Source of the DNA: Streptomyces sp. BA2
GTDB taxonomy: Bacteria; Actinomycetota; Actinomycetes; Streptomycetales; Streptomycetaceae
Direction of reading: 5' to 3'
Length of the DNA: 64,000 bases
Assembly (NCBI RefSeq): GCF_009769735.1
Contig: NZ_WSRO01000002.1
Span: 868,001 to 932,000 of the forward strand
In this document: piece by piece, positions 1 to 29,900 of the stretch
Layout of the letters: each line of letters starts with the position of its first letter
Position numbering within the stretch: the stretch's first letter is position 1
Notes under the pieces: generated by a model
Told to the model about the DNA's origin: nothing
Database searches by the model: none
The model's input: the letters and a program-made list of their open reading frames with translations, nothing else
Translations under genes and position numbers: made by a program

Positions 1-1231
1 CCCGAAGGCCCTAGCGGCCCGCCATCTGCACGAACTGACCCGGCAACCGGACGGCGCCGGCCGGCTGAGCGCCTTCGTGCTGTTCTCCTCGACCGCCGGG
101 GTGTGGGGCAGCGGCGGGCAGAGCGCGTACGCCGCCGGAAACGCCTACCTCGACGCGCTCGCTGAGCACCGCCACGCCCTCGGTCTGCCCGCCACCGCGG
201 TCGCGTGGGGCGCCTGGAGCGGCGGTGGCATGGCCGACACCGAGGAGAACACACGACGCCTGCGCCGCCGCGGCATCCGGGGCCTCGATCCGCGGACGGC
301 CGTGGCGGCGCTGGCCGAGGCCGTACGCGGTCGAGAGCCGCACCTCACCATCGCTGACATCGACTGGGCAACCTTCGCCCTGGCCTTCACCTCCCGCCGT
401 CCCAGCCCGCTGCTCGCCGAACTACCGGACGTGCGGGAGGCCTTGGCGGAGCCAACCGGCCGGAACGCACAGGCCTCGGCGAATCCGCGGACGGACACGG
501 ACACGGACACGGACCCCGGTACGCGACTGCGCGCGCGTCTGACCGGACTGTCGTCCGAGGAACGGCACCGAGTCCTGCTGGAGTTGGTCCGAACGCAGGT
601 CGCCGGCGTGCTCGGGCACGTCTCGCTGGACGGCGTGCGCCCCGGGAAGCCGTTCAACGCCCTGGGCTTCGACTCGCTCACGGCCGTCGAGCTGCGCAAC
701 CGCGTCAATGCCGAAACGGGCCTGAGCCTTCCGACGACCGTGGTCTTCGACCATCCGACGCCGGACGCCCTCGCCGAGTGTCTGCGCTCCGAACTCGGCG
801 GCCCCGTCGCCACCGGCGCGTCCCTGCTGGCCGACCTGGAACGCCTCGACACCGCGTTCACCGGCGACGCGCTGGAGGACGCGGAGGTACGTCGCGGGGC
901 CGCGGAGCGGCTGCGGCGGATGCTGGAACGGCTCAACGAGACGTCGCCGTACGAAGGTTCCGGCGCAGGCGGCGCTGCCGCAAACGGGTCGGTCGGCGGT
1001 TCCGGCAACGGCTCTCATAACGGGACCGGCGACGGTTCGCACAGCGGTTCCGGCGACGGTCCTCACAGCAGGACCGGTGGCAGTCCTCACAACGGGACCA
1101 GCGGCAGTCCTCACAACGGGACCAGCGGCGAGCACCGGGACGCTTCCGCCGAGCGGCAGAACCGCGATCTGGAGTCCGCCTCCGTCGACGACCTCCTCGA
1201 CATCATCCAGACGGAGTTCGGCAAGTCGTGA
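1..1231 (+). CDS. Modular type I PKS, C-terminal part (KR-ACP-docking), 5' end outside window
   Basis: The frame is open from base 2, so the gene starts upstream of the window; 409 residues are visible. Residues ~25-130 are the end of a ketoreductase: the SS of VLFSSTAG and the catalytic Tyr43 of QSAYAAGN are intact. Trp35 lies eight residues before that Tyr, the mark of A-type KRs (L-configured hydroxyl); the LDD region that would confirm this is off the window. Residues ~185-265 are an ACP with LGFDSL, phosphopantetheine Ser225. A low-complexity Gly/Asn/Ser/Thr/His linker follows (residues ~320-375), then a class-1 C-terminal docking helix ending in [11 protein letters not shown]. The stop is 85 bp before the next PKS gene, which opens with a matching N-terminal coiled coil. 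The last module therefore probably leaves a beta-hydroxyl and hands the chain to the next protein. The module's KS, AT and any DH/ER cannot be seen. Confidence 0.95.
   Translation, partial: PKALAARHLHELTRQPDGAGRLSAFVLFSSTAGVWGSGGQSAYAAGNAYLDALAEHRHALGLPATAVAWGAWSGGGMADTEENTRRLRRRGIRGLDPRTAVAALAEAVRGREPHLTIADIDWATFALAFTSRRPSPLLAELPDVREALAEPTGRNAQASANPRTDTDTDTDPGTRLRARLTGLSSEERHRVLLELVRTQVAGVLGHVSLDGVRPGKPFNALGFDSLTAVELRNRVNAETGLSLPTTVVFDHPTPDALAECLRSELGGPVATGASLLADLERLDTAFTGDALEDAEVRRGAAERLRRMLERLNETSPYEGSGAGGAAANGSVGGSGNGSHNGTGDGSHSGSGDGPHSRTGGSPHNGTSGSPHNGTSGEHRDASAERQNRDLESASVDDLLDIIQTEFGKS
1081..1128 (+). repeat. Two perfect 24-bp tandem repeats in the PKS interdomain linker
   Basis: A 24-bp unit occurs twice in tandem (1081-1104 and 1105-1128), in frame, encoding SPHNGTSG twice. 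It sits in a longer degenerate Gly/Asn/Ser/Thr-rich stretch (about 961-1140) between the ACP and the docking helix. It is probably a flexible tether whose length can change by slippage. Confidence 0.85.
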
Positions 1232-1316
1232 CTCCCGTCGACCACCACGCACCAGCCCACCGATCGTCCCTCACCACCCCTGCACCACTCCGCGCCTCGA
1301 CAAGGAGCTTGCGCCG

Positions 1317-17921
<16,605 letters not shown>

Positions 17922-17971
17922 TCCACAGCCGCTCACCACCAGAGCAATTCCGCATAGAGGAGCGACGACCC

Positions 17972-20900
17972 ATGTCGGACGAAGCCAAGCTTCGGGAATA
18001 CCTGACCCGCGTAGTGGCCGAACTGCACCAGACGCGTCAACGCCTCCAGGACGCCGAGTCGGCAGGGCAGGAGCCGGTGGCGGTCGTCGCGATGGCCTGC
18101 CGGTACCCGGGCGGGGTTCGCTCGCCCGAGGACCTGTGGACGCTGCTGGCCGAGGGCACGGACGCGATCTCCGGCTTCCCGGCCAACCGCGGCTGGGACC
18201 TCGACGGCCTCTTCGACCCCGACCCGGACGCGATCGGCAGGAGCTACGCGCGCGAAGGCGGATTCCTGCACTCGGCCGATGAATTCGACCCCGAGTTCTT
18301 CGGCATGAGCCCGCGCGAGGCCACAGCGACCGACCCTCAGCAGCGGCTGCTCCTGGAGACGGCCTGGGAGACCTTCGAACGCGCGGGCCTGGACCCGCAC
18401 ACCCTCAAAGGGAGCAAGGCCGGCGTCTACGCGGGCGTGATGTACGACGACTATGCGGGCCGTCTTATGCACCGCGCGCCGGAGGGTTTCGAGGGCTTTC
18501 TGGGCAACGGCAGTGCGGCGAGCGTGGCTTCGGGCCGGGTGGCGTACACCTTCGGTCTGGAGGGCCCGGCCGTCACGGTGGACACCGCCTGCTCGTCCTC
18601 GCTGGTCTCCCTCCACCTGGCGGCCCAGGCGTTGCGCAACGGTGAGTGCGAACTGGCCCTGGCCGGCGGTGTCACCGTGATGGCTACCCCCGGCACCTTC
18701 GTCGAGTTCTCCCGTCAGCGCGGACTGGCTCCCGACGGCCGCTGCAAGCCGTTCGCCGACGCGGCCGACGGCACCGGCTGGGGCGAAGGCGCCGGACTCG
18801 TCCTCCTCGAACGCCTCTCCGACGCCCAGCGCCACGGCCACCCCATCTTGGCAGTACTGCGCGGCTCGGCCATCAACCAGGACGGCGCCTCCAACGGCCT
18901 GACCGCCCCCAACGGCCCCTCCCAGCAACGCGTCATCGAACAAGCCCTGGCGGATGCGGGGCTCACCGCGGGCCAGGTGGATGCGGTCGAGGCGCACGGC
19001 ACGGGTACGACGCTCGGCGACCCGATCGAGGCCCAGGCCCTGCTCGCCACCTACGGGCGTGAGCACTCAACCGAACAACCGCTCTGGCTCGGCTCCATCA
19101 AATCCAACATCGGCCACACGCAGGCCGCCGCCGGCGTCGCGGGCGTCATCAAGATGATCGAAGCCATGCGGCAGGGGGTGCTGCCCTCGACGCTGCATGT
19201 CGATGAACCGTCCCGGCACGTGGACTGGAGTGCGGGCAGTGTCTCGCTGTTGACCGAGTCCCGGCCGTGGCCGGAGACCGGCCGTCCGCGCCGGGCCGCG
19301 GTGTCCTCGTTCGGCATCAGCGGGACGAACGCGCATGTGATCCTGGAGGCCGCCCCCGAACCCCAACCGGCCGAGACACAACCGCAGGAACAGCACGCCG
19401 GTCCGGTGCCCGTGGTGGTCTCGGCCCGCTCACCCCAAGCCCTCGCCGAAACAGCGGACCGACTCGCCGGCTTCGTCCAAGCCCACCCCGAGGTGGAAGT
19501 CGCCCCGCTGGCCGCCCGCCTGTGGTCGGGGCGCGCGAAGCTGGAACACCGCGCAGGCATCGTCACCGACAACCCCGACGAACTGCACGCCGCGCTCACC
19601 GCGCTGGCCGGCGGCCGCGACCACCCCGCCCTGATCACCGGCCCCTCCCCCACCACGGCGGGAGCGGCCCGCTGGGCCATCGTCCTCTCCGGCCAGGGCA
19701 GCCAAAAACCCGGCATGGGAGCCCACCTCCACCAGACGTACCCCGCCTACGCCGACGCCCTGGACGAAGTCTGCCAAGCCCTGGACCCACACCTGCAGAT
19801 ACCGCTGCAGCAGGTGATGTTCGCCGAAGCCGGCAGCGACCACGCGGCCCTGCTGGAGACCACTCTCTACACCCAGCCCGCCCTCTTCGCCCACCACATC
19901 GCCGCCTACCGCCTCCTGCAGGCCAGCGGCGCCACACCCCACGCCCTCATCGGCCACTCCATCGGCGAACTCTCCGCCGCCCACCTCACCGGCACCCTCC
20001 CCCTCAACCTCGCCGCCGACATCGTCGCCACCCGCGCAAAACTCCTCCACACCCTGCCCACCGGCACCGGCATGCTCGCCGCCCTCACCACCCCCGACAC
20101 ACTCACCAAACACCTCCACCACCACCCCCACATCGAAATCGCCGCCCACAACTCACCCACCGCCACCACCCTCGCCGGACCCAGCAACGCCCTCGACGAA
20201 CTCGCCGGCGAACTGACGGCCGCCGGCATCCACACCCGCCCCCTCAACGTCACCCACGCCTTCCACAGCGCCCACACCGAACCCATCCTCGACACCTTCA
20301 CCACCCACCTCACCAACCTCTTCACCCACCACCACCTCGGCCACGCCACCATCCCCGTCATCTCCAACCTCACCGGCACCCCCGCAACCCCCGAACAGCA
20401 CCACAGCCCCACCTACTGGACCCAGCACATCCGCCAACCCGTCCACTTCCACCAAGGCATCACCCACCTCACCCACACCCAACACATCACCCTGTTCACC
20501 GAACTCGCCCCCCACCCCACCCTCACACCCCACCTCCCCACCCACACCACCCCCACCACCCCAACGAAACCCACACCCACCAAACCACCCTCACCACCCT
20601 CCACACCCACCACCACAACATCAACCTCACACCCCAACTCCCCCAGCAACAAACCACCCACACCGACCTGCCCACCTACCCCTTCCAACACCACCCCTAC
20701 TGGCTCCAAGCCCCCACACAACTCACCGACGCCACCGACCTGGGCATGGCGACCAGTGCGCATCCCCTGCTCGCCGCTGCCATTCAGCTTGCCGACACCA
20801 CAACCGGGGCAGAGGCTGGTGAAACCTCCGGTGCATCAACGGTGTTCACGGGCCGGATCGGCCTGAGTACTCACCCCTGGCTGGCGGATCACGCCGTGGC

Positions 20901-23900
20901 AGGAACGGTCCTCCTGCCCGGAACGGCCCTGGTCGACCTGGCACTTCACGCCGGAGACCACACCGGCGCCACCCACCTGGACGAACTCACCCTCCACACA
21001 CCCCTCACCCTGGACGACACCACCAGCCGCGACCTCCAAGTCACCACCACCCCCGAGGCAAACGGCTGGCAAGTCACCATCCACTCCCGCCCCCACACCC
21101 ACGAGCCCGACGACACCGACACCGAGCCCTGGACCTGCCACGCCACCGGCACCCTCACCACAACCCAGGAACCCGCCGAACCCCTCACCCAATGGCCCCC
21201 CACCAACGCCACCCCGGTCGAGATCTCGAACCTGTACGAGCAACTGGCTGAAGCCGGCTACGAGTACGGGCCCACCTTCCAGGGCGTCACCGCCATGTGG
21301 GCCCAACCTGACGGCACCCTCCACGCCGAGATCACCCTCCCCGAAGAAGCCGACCCGACCGGACACACCATCCACCCGGCCCTCCTCGACGCAACCCTCC
21401 ACCCCCTCGCTGCCCGGGCCCTCTCCTCGGCCACCGGCAGCGAACTGCGCCTGCCCTTCGCGTGGTCCGGCGTCAGCGTGCACGCGGGCGGCGCCACCCA
21501 CCTCCGTGTCGCCCTCACGAGCACAGGCAACGACGTATCCCTTCAGGCCTGGGACCCCACCGGCACACCCGTCGCCACCGTCACCACGCTCGCCTCCCGC
21601 ACGGTCGACCCCACCGCGCTGACCACCGGTGCGGGCTACGAGACCCGCAACAGCCTCTTCCACCTCGCCTGGAAGCCGGCCGAAGCCACCACAGGGGAAG
21701 CCGACCTCGACCAGGTCGACCTCTACACCCCGGACGAGGACGTGGACGGCGACAACCCGGCAGCCGCGCACGCGGCCACCGAGGCGCTTCTCACGCATCT
21801 GCAGTCCTGGCTGGCCACCAACGAGACCACCGAGCGCCATCTGGTGATCCTCACCCGGCACGCGGTTGCCACCAGCCCAGCCGAAGACATCCACCTGTCC
21901 CACGCACCCCTATGGGGCCTTGTCCGCACAGCCCAGAACGAAAACCCCGGCCGCATCCACCTCATCGACACCGACAACCCCGCCGACACGTCGGACCTTG
22001 CCGAAGCCCTCGCCACGGGTGAGTATCAACTGGCCCTGCGTCACGGTCAGTTCCTCGCACCGAGGCTGGTTCGATCGGCCGGTCACGTCGACGGCCGACT
22101 GACCATCCCGGTCGACGAACCGACCTGGCGTCTGGACAAGACGGCCCCCGGCACACTGGACAACCTGGCGTTCCTGCCCAACCCCGAGCTCCCGGACGAG
22201 CTTGCGCCGGGGCAGGTGCGGATCGACGTCCGTGCGATCGGGCTGAACTTCCGCGACGTGCTGATCACACTCGGCATGTATCCGGGCGACGCGCTCTTGG
22301 CCAGCGAGGGTGCTGGCATCGTCACGGAGGTAGCCGACGACGTCACCACCGTCTCCGTGGGCGACCGCGTCATGGGCATGTTCCCGCACGGCGTCGGTGC
22401 GCGGACGGTCACGGATCACCGCCTGGTCACCCTCATGCCCGAGGGATGGTCCTTCACTACGGCTGCCGGAGTACCGGTGGCCTTCCTGACCGCGTACTAC
22501 GCGCTGTACGACCTTGCCGATCTGCAACCCGGCGAAACACTCCTCCTCCACGCCGCCACCGGAGGAGTCGGCTCAGCCGCACTCCAACTCGCCCAACACA
22601 CCGGCGCCGACATCTACGCCACCGCCCACCCCACCAAACACCACCTCCTCACCCAACAAGGCCTCACCCCCACCCACATCGCCTCCAGCCGCACCCTCGA
22701 CTTCGAACACCACTTCCGCACCCACACCCCCCACCACGGCATCGACATCGCCCTCAACGCCCTCGCCCACGAATACACCGACGCAACCCTCCGCCTCCTC
22801 CACCCCGGCGGACGCTTCATCGAAATGGGCAAAACCGACCTCCGCAACCCAGAAACCATCCACACCGACTACCAAGCCCACTACCAGAACTTCGACCTCA
22901 TCGAAGCCGGCCCCGACCGCATCCAGCACATACTCACCACCCTGCGCGAACTCTTCGACACCGGCACCCTCACACCACTACCCACCACCTGCTTCGACAT
23001 CCGCCACACCCCCCACGCCCTACGCCACCTCAGCCAAGCCCGCCACACCGGCAAACTCATCCTCACCCTCCCCCAACCACCCAACCCCAACGGCACCACC
23101 CTCATCACCGGCGGCACCGGAGGACTCGCCACCCTCACCGCCCACCACCTCATCACCACCCACGCCACCAAACACCTACTCCTGGCCTCCCGCACCGCAC
23201 CCCAACACACCGACCTGCAACACGAACTGGAGGCCCTCGGGGCTGAAGTCACCCTCGCCGCCTGCGACATCACCGACCCCCAAGCCGTCGAAGAACTCAT
23301 CGCCTCCATCCCCCAGGAACACCCCCTCACAGCCATCATCCACACCGCCGGCACCCTGGACGACACCACCCTCACCAGCCTCACCCCCGACCGGCTCCAC
23401 CCCATCCTCGCCCCGAAGATCGACGCGGCCTGGAACCTCCACCACGCCACCCAACACCTCAACCTCACCGCCTTCATCCTCTACTCCTCCGCCGCCGGCA
23501 CCCTGGGCAACCCCGGCCAAGCCAACTACGCCGCCGCCAACACCTACCTCGACGCCCTCGCCCACCACCGCCACCACCACGGCCAACCCGCCACCAGCCT
23601 CGCCTGGGGCTACTGGAAACACACCACCAACCTCACCCACCACCTCACAGGCACACAACTCGCCCACAGCAACACCGCACTCAGCACCGAGGAAGGCCTC
23701 CGCCTTCTCGATGCCGCTCTTGTCAGCCCGTCCGCGTATCACCTGTGCGCCCCGCTGACCGCGTCCGCTTTCCGAGACGCGGACAACGTGCCTGCTCTCC
23801 TGCGCGACCTGGCTCCCCGCCCGCTGCGCCGGGCTGCGAAGGCGGCGCCCCGTGAGGCTTCGGGGCTGGCGCAGCAGCTCGCCGCATTGACACCGACGGA

Positions 23901-26900
23901 ACAGCAGCGCCTGCTGCTGAATCTCGTGCGGAGCAATGCGGCCACTGTCCTCGGGCACTCCGACGCGACGGGCGTGGACCCGCAGCAGCCCTTCCGGGAC
24001 CTGGGTTTCGACTCGCTCACCGCCGTCGAGCTGCGCAACCGGCTCGACGGGGTCACCGGGTTGCGGCTTCCTGCCACCTTGATCTTTGACTATCCGAATG
24101 CGCAGCTTCTGGCCGACCACATCGGCTCCGAGCTGCTGGAATCGGCGCCACGATCGGCCGCGCCCGTGCTCATTGGCACGGACACCTCCGACGATCCGGT
24201 CGTGATCGTTTCGATGTCGTGCCGCTTCCCGGGGGGCGTGCGCTCCGCCACGGACCTGTGGGACCTGGTCGCCGAGCGTCGCGAAGGTCTGTCCGGCTTC
24301 CCGACGAACCGTGGGTGGGACCTGGACAACCTCTTCGACCCGGATCCGGCGGCGAACGGCAAGAGCTACACGAGTTACGGCACGTTCCTCCATGACGCCG
24401 ACCAGTTCGACGCGGACTTCTTCCGCATGAACCCCCGCGAAGCCCTCGCCACCGACCCCCAGCAACGCCTCCTCCTCGAAACCGCCTGGGAAGCCTTCGA
24501 ACACGCCGGCATCGACCCCACCACCCTCAAGGGCAGCAACACGGCCGTATACGCCGGAGTGATCTACGGCGACTACGGCGCCCGCCTCATGCAAAACGCC
24601 CCAGAAGGCTTCGAGGGCTACCTGGGCAACGGCAGTGCGGCGAGCGTGGCTTCGGGCCGGGTGGCGTACACGTTCGGTCTGGAGGGCCCGGCGGTGACCG
24701 TCGACACCGCGTGCTCGTCGTCGCTGGTCGCCCTTCATCTGGCCGCTCAGGCGCTGCGCAACGGTGAGTGCGACATGGCTCTTGCGGGCGGTGCAACCGT
24801 CATGTCGAGCCCAGGCGCCTTCATCGAGTTCTCGCGCCAGCGCGTCCTGTCCGTGGACGGCCGCTGCAAGCCGTTCGCAGAGGCCGCGGACGGCACCGGC
24901 TGGGGCGAGGGCGTCGGCCTGGTCCTGCTGGAACGACTGTCCGACGCCCAGCGCAACAGGCACCCGGTCCTGGCGGTGCTGCGCGGTTCGGCCATCAACC
25001 AGGACGGCGCCTCCAACGGCCTGACCGCCCCCAACGGCCCCTCCCAGCGACGCGTCATCGAACAAGCCCTCGCCAACGCCCGGCTAGATGCGAGCCAGGT
25101 GGACGTCGTCGAGGCGCACGGCACGGGCACGACGCTCGGAGACCCGATCGAGGCACAGGCCCTGCTGGCGACCTATGGGCGTGAGCACTCCGCCGAACGG
25201 CCGCTGTGGCTGGGCTCGATCAAGTCCAACATCGGCCACACCCAGGCCGCCGCCGGCGTCGCAGGCGTCATCAAGATGGTCCAGGCGATGCGTCAGGGGG
25301 TGCTTCCGCCCACTCTGCACGTGGATCAGCCCTCGCACCATGTCGACTGGAGCGCGGACAGCATCTCGCTGCTGACCGAGTCGATTCCGTGGCCCGACTC
25401 CGGTCAGCCGAACCGGGCGGCAGTGTCGTCGTTCGGCATCAGCGGCACAAATGCGCATGTGATCCTGGAGGCCGCGCCGGAACCCTTGGAGGAGGTGCCG
25501 CAGGCACAGCACGCCGGTCCGGTACCGGTGGTCGTCTCCGCACAAACCCCGCAGGCCCTCGCCGAAGCCGCCGGCCAACTCGCCGCCTTCGTCGAAACCC
25601 ACCCGGAGACGGACGTCGGCCCGCTGGCCGCCCGCCTGTGGTCGGGACGGGCCAAGCTGGAGCACCGTGCCGGGATCGTCACCGACAACCCCGACGAACT
25701 GCGTGACGCCCTCACCGCACTGGCGCACGGCAACGGCCACCCCGCACTCGTCGTCGGCCCCGGCATGGTGGAGGCGGGCAGGACCGCATTCGTCTTCCCC
25801 GGCCAGGGCTCCCAATGGACCCGCATGGGACACCGGCTGGCAGCCGAAGAGCCGCTCTTCGCCGCACACCTGGCCGCATGCCAGGACGAACTCGCCCGCT
25901 GGTGCGACTGGGACCTCCTCGACGTCCTCGCCTCCGAGGACGAGGATGCCCTGGCGCGGGTCGATGTCGTCCAGCCTGCCCTGTTCGCGGTGATGACCGG
26001 CATCGCCCGGCTGCTGGAACACCACGGCGTCACCCCGGACGCGGTCATCGGCCACTCCCAGGGCGAGATCGCCGCCGCGCACATCGCCGGAGCCCTGAGC
26101 CTGCCCGACGCCATCGCCGTGGTGACCCTGCGCTCCCAGGCACTCACACAGCTCGCCGGTACGGGCACCATGGCGTCCTTCCCGCTACCGGCCGAGGAGC
26201 TGACGGACCTTCCTGACGGCGTCCACCTGGCCGCCGTCAACGGACCCGCCAGCACCGTCCTGGCCGGCGAGACCACCGCCCTGACCGAACTCGTCGAGAC
26301 CTACCAGCAACGCGGTGTCCGAGCCCGGCTCATCCCCGTCGACTACGCCTCACACACCCCGGCCGTCGAAGCCCTGCGCGAAACGATCCTGACCGACCTC
26401 ACCCACCGCGCCCACATCCAGCCGGTTGCGCCGACCATTCCCTTCTACTCCACCCACACCGGCGCCCTGCTGTCCGACGACCAGCTCCTGGACGCCACCT
26501 ACTGGGTCGACAACCTCCGCCACCCCGTCCACTTCCACGACACAGCTCTCAAACTCCTCGACGACGGCCACCACACCCTCATCGAGTCCAGCCCCCACCC
26601 GGTCCTGGCCGCCGCCCTCACCGACACCCTCAGCGCACACCCCGCCAACGCACACCACTACCCCACCCTCACCCGCCACCACGACACCACCACCCGACTC
26701 CTCACCACCCTCACCACCCTCCACACCCACCACCACGACATCAACCTGTCCCGGCATCTGCCCTCCAAGCCGCTACAGGACCTGGACCTCCCGGCCTACC
26801 CCTTCCAACACCAGCCCTACTGGCTCCAAGCCCCCACACAACTCACCGACGCCACCGACCTGGGACTTACCACCACTGACCATCCGCTGCTCAGCACGGC

Positions 26901-29900
26901 AACCCAGCTCGCCGACACCCACACCACCGTCCTGTCCGGCCGCATCGGGCTGAAGACCCACCCCTGGCTCGCCGACCACGCCGTGTCCGGAACGGTCCTG
27001 CTGCCCGGAACCGCCCTGGTCGACCTGGCACTCCACGCCGGAGACCACACCGGCGCCACCCACCTGGACGAACTCACCCTCCACACACCCCTCACCCTGG
27101 ACGACACCACCAGCCGCGACCTCCAAGTCACCACCACCCCCCAGGCAAATGGCTGGCAGGTCACCATCCACTCCCGCCCCCACACCCACGAATCGGACGG
27201 CACCGACTCCGAGTGGACCTGCCACGCCACCGGCACCCTCACCACAACCCAGGAACCCGCCGAACCCCTCACCCAATGGCCACCTGCCAACGCCACCCCG
27301 GTCGAGATCTCGAACCTGTACGAGCAACTGGCTGAAGCCGGCTACGAGTACGGGCCCACCTTCCAGGGCGTCACCTCGGTCTGGTCCCAGCCCGACGGCA
27401 CCCTCCACGCCGAGATCAACCTGCCCGAAGAGGCCGACCCGAGCGGACACACCGTCCACCCGGCCCTCCTCGACGCAACCCTCCACCCCCTCGCCACCCA
27501 GACCACATCAACCGGCGAGACCCGGCTGCCCTTCGCCTGGACCGGCGTCACCGTCCACGCCACCGACGCCACCCACCTACGCGTCACCCTCACCACCACA
27601 GGCAACGACATCACCATCCAAGCCTGGGACCCCACCGGCGCACCCGTCGCCACCATCAACACCCTCACCACCCGCCCCATCGACCCCACCACACTCCACA
27701 AGAACACCGACACGGGAACCCGCAACAGCCTCTTCCACCTCACCTGGAAGCCCGCCGAAGCAGGCACCATAGATGTCGACCCCAACGAAGTGGACATCTA
27801 CCTCCCGAAGAGGGACGGGGACAGCCACGACCCCACGGCTGCGCATACCGCGACAGAAGCGCTCCTGGCTCACCTGCAATCGTGGCTGGCCACCAACGAC
27901 GCCACCAACCGACGCCTCGTCATACTCACCCAACACGCCGTGGCAACCCACCCCGCCGAGGACATCCACTTGGCCCACGCCCCCTTGTGGGGCCTTGTCC
28001 GCGCCGCCCAGAGCGAGAACCCGGGCCGCATCCACCTCATCGACACCGACGACCCGGCCGACACCTCATACCTGGCCGACGCTTTGGCCACCGGCGAGCC
28101 TCAAATTGCCGTTCGCCATGGCCAGTTTCTCGTGGCCCGTCTCGAACGCGCCGAGGGCAACGGTGTACTCGATCTACCCGAGGAGAGCTGGAAACTGAGC
28201 GCCGGTTCGACCGGCACCATCGAAGCGGTCACCTGCCGGCCCGCCCCCGAATGGGACGCCCCCCTGGCCAGCGGGCAGGTGCGCGTCGACGTCCGTGCGA
28301 TCGGGCTGAACTTCCGCGACACCCTCATCGCCCTGGGCATGTACCCGGGCGACGCACCACTCGGCAGCGAAGGCGCCGGTGTCGTCACAGAAATCGCCGA
28401 CGACGTCACCACCGTCTCCGTGGGCGACCACGTGATGGGTGTCTTCCCGGCGGGCGCCGGCGCCCGGTCCGTCACGGATCACCGTCTGGTCACGTCCATG
28501 CCCGAGGGTTGGTCCTTCACCACCGCTGCCGGAGTACCGGTGGCCTTCTTGACCGCGTACTACGCGCTGTACGACCTTGCCGATCTGCAACCCGGCGAAA
28601 CACTCCTCCTCCACGCCGCCACCGGAGGAGTCGGCTCAGCCGCACTCCAACTCGCCCAACACACCGGCGCCGACATCTACGCCACCGCCCACCCCACCAA
28701 ACACCACCTCCTCACCCAACAAGGCCTCACCCCCACCCACATCGCCTCCAGCCGCACCCTCGACTTCGAACACCACTTCCGCACCCACACCCCCCACCAC
28801 GGCATCGACATCGCCCTCAACGCCCTCGCCCACGAATACACCGACGCAACCCTCCGCCTCCTCCACCCCGGCGGACGCTTCATCGAAATGGGCAAAACCG
28901 ACCTCCGCAACCCAGAAACCATCCACACCGACTACCAAGCCCACTACCAGAACTTCGACCTCATCGAAGCCGGCCCCGACCGCATCCAGCACATACTCAC
29001 CACCCTGCGCGAACTCTTCGACACCGGCACCCTCACACCACTACCCACCACCTGCTTCGACATCCGCCACACCCCCCACGCCCTACGCCACCTCAGCCAA
29101 GCCCGCCACACCGGCAAACTCATCCTCACCCTCCCCCAACCACCCAACCCCAACGGCACCACCCTCATCACCGGCGGCACCGGAGGACTCGCCACCCTCA
29201 CCGCCCACCACCTCATCACCACCCACGGCACAAGGCATCTGCTCCTGGCCTCCCGCACCGCACCCCAACACACTGACCTGCAACACGAGTTGGAGGCCCT
29301 CGGGGCTGACGTCACCCTCGCCGCCTGCGACATCACCGACCCCCAAGCCGTCGAAGAACTTATCGCGTCGATCCCGCAGGAGCGTCCGCTCACGGCGGTC
29401 ATCCACACCGCCGGCGCCCTGGACGACACGACCCTCGCCAGCCTCACCCCCGACCGGCTCCACCCCATCCTCGCCCCGAAGATCGACGCGGCCTGGAACC
29501 TCCACCACGCCACCCAACACCTCAACCTCACCGCCTTCATCCTCTACTCCTCCGCCGCCGGCACCCTGGGCAACCCCGGCCAAGCCAACTACGCCGCCGC
29601 CAACACCTACCTCGACGCCCTCGCCCACCACCGCCACCACCACGGCCAACCCGCCACCAGCCTCGCCTGGGGCTACTGGAAACACACCACCAACCTCACC
29701 CACCACCTCACAGGCACACAACTCGCCCACAGCAACACCGCACTCAGCACGGAACTGGGCCTGCGGCTCTTCGACGTCGCGCTCAACGAACGCGCGGAGG
29801 CCTCCCTGGTCTGTATGCCGATCGAGCCGGCGAGTCTCCGTCGACGTGCCGATGTGCCGGCGTTGTTCCGGGATCTCGTTACGGCTTCGGGGCGTCGTGG

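Noticed and set aside
20550..20866. Programmed ribosomal frameshifting at the C-tract
   Set aside because: The near-identical upstream copy encodes the same protein segment without any shift, and I see no stimulatory structure; deletion or sequencing error is simpler.
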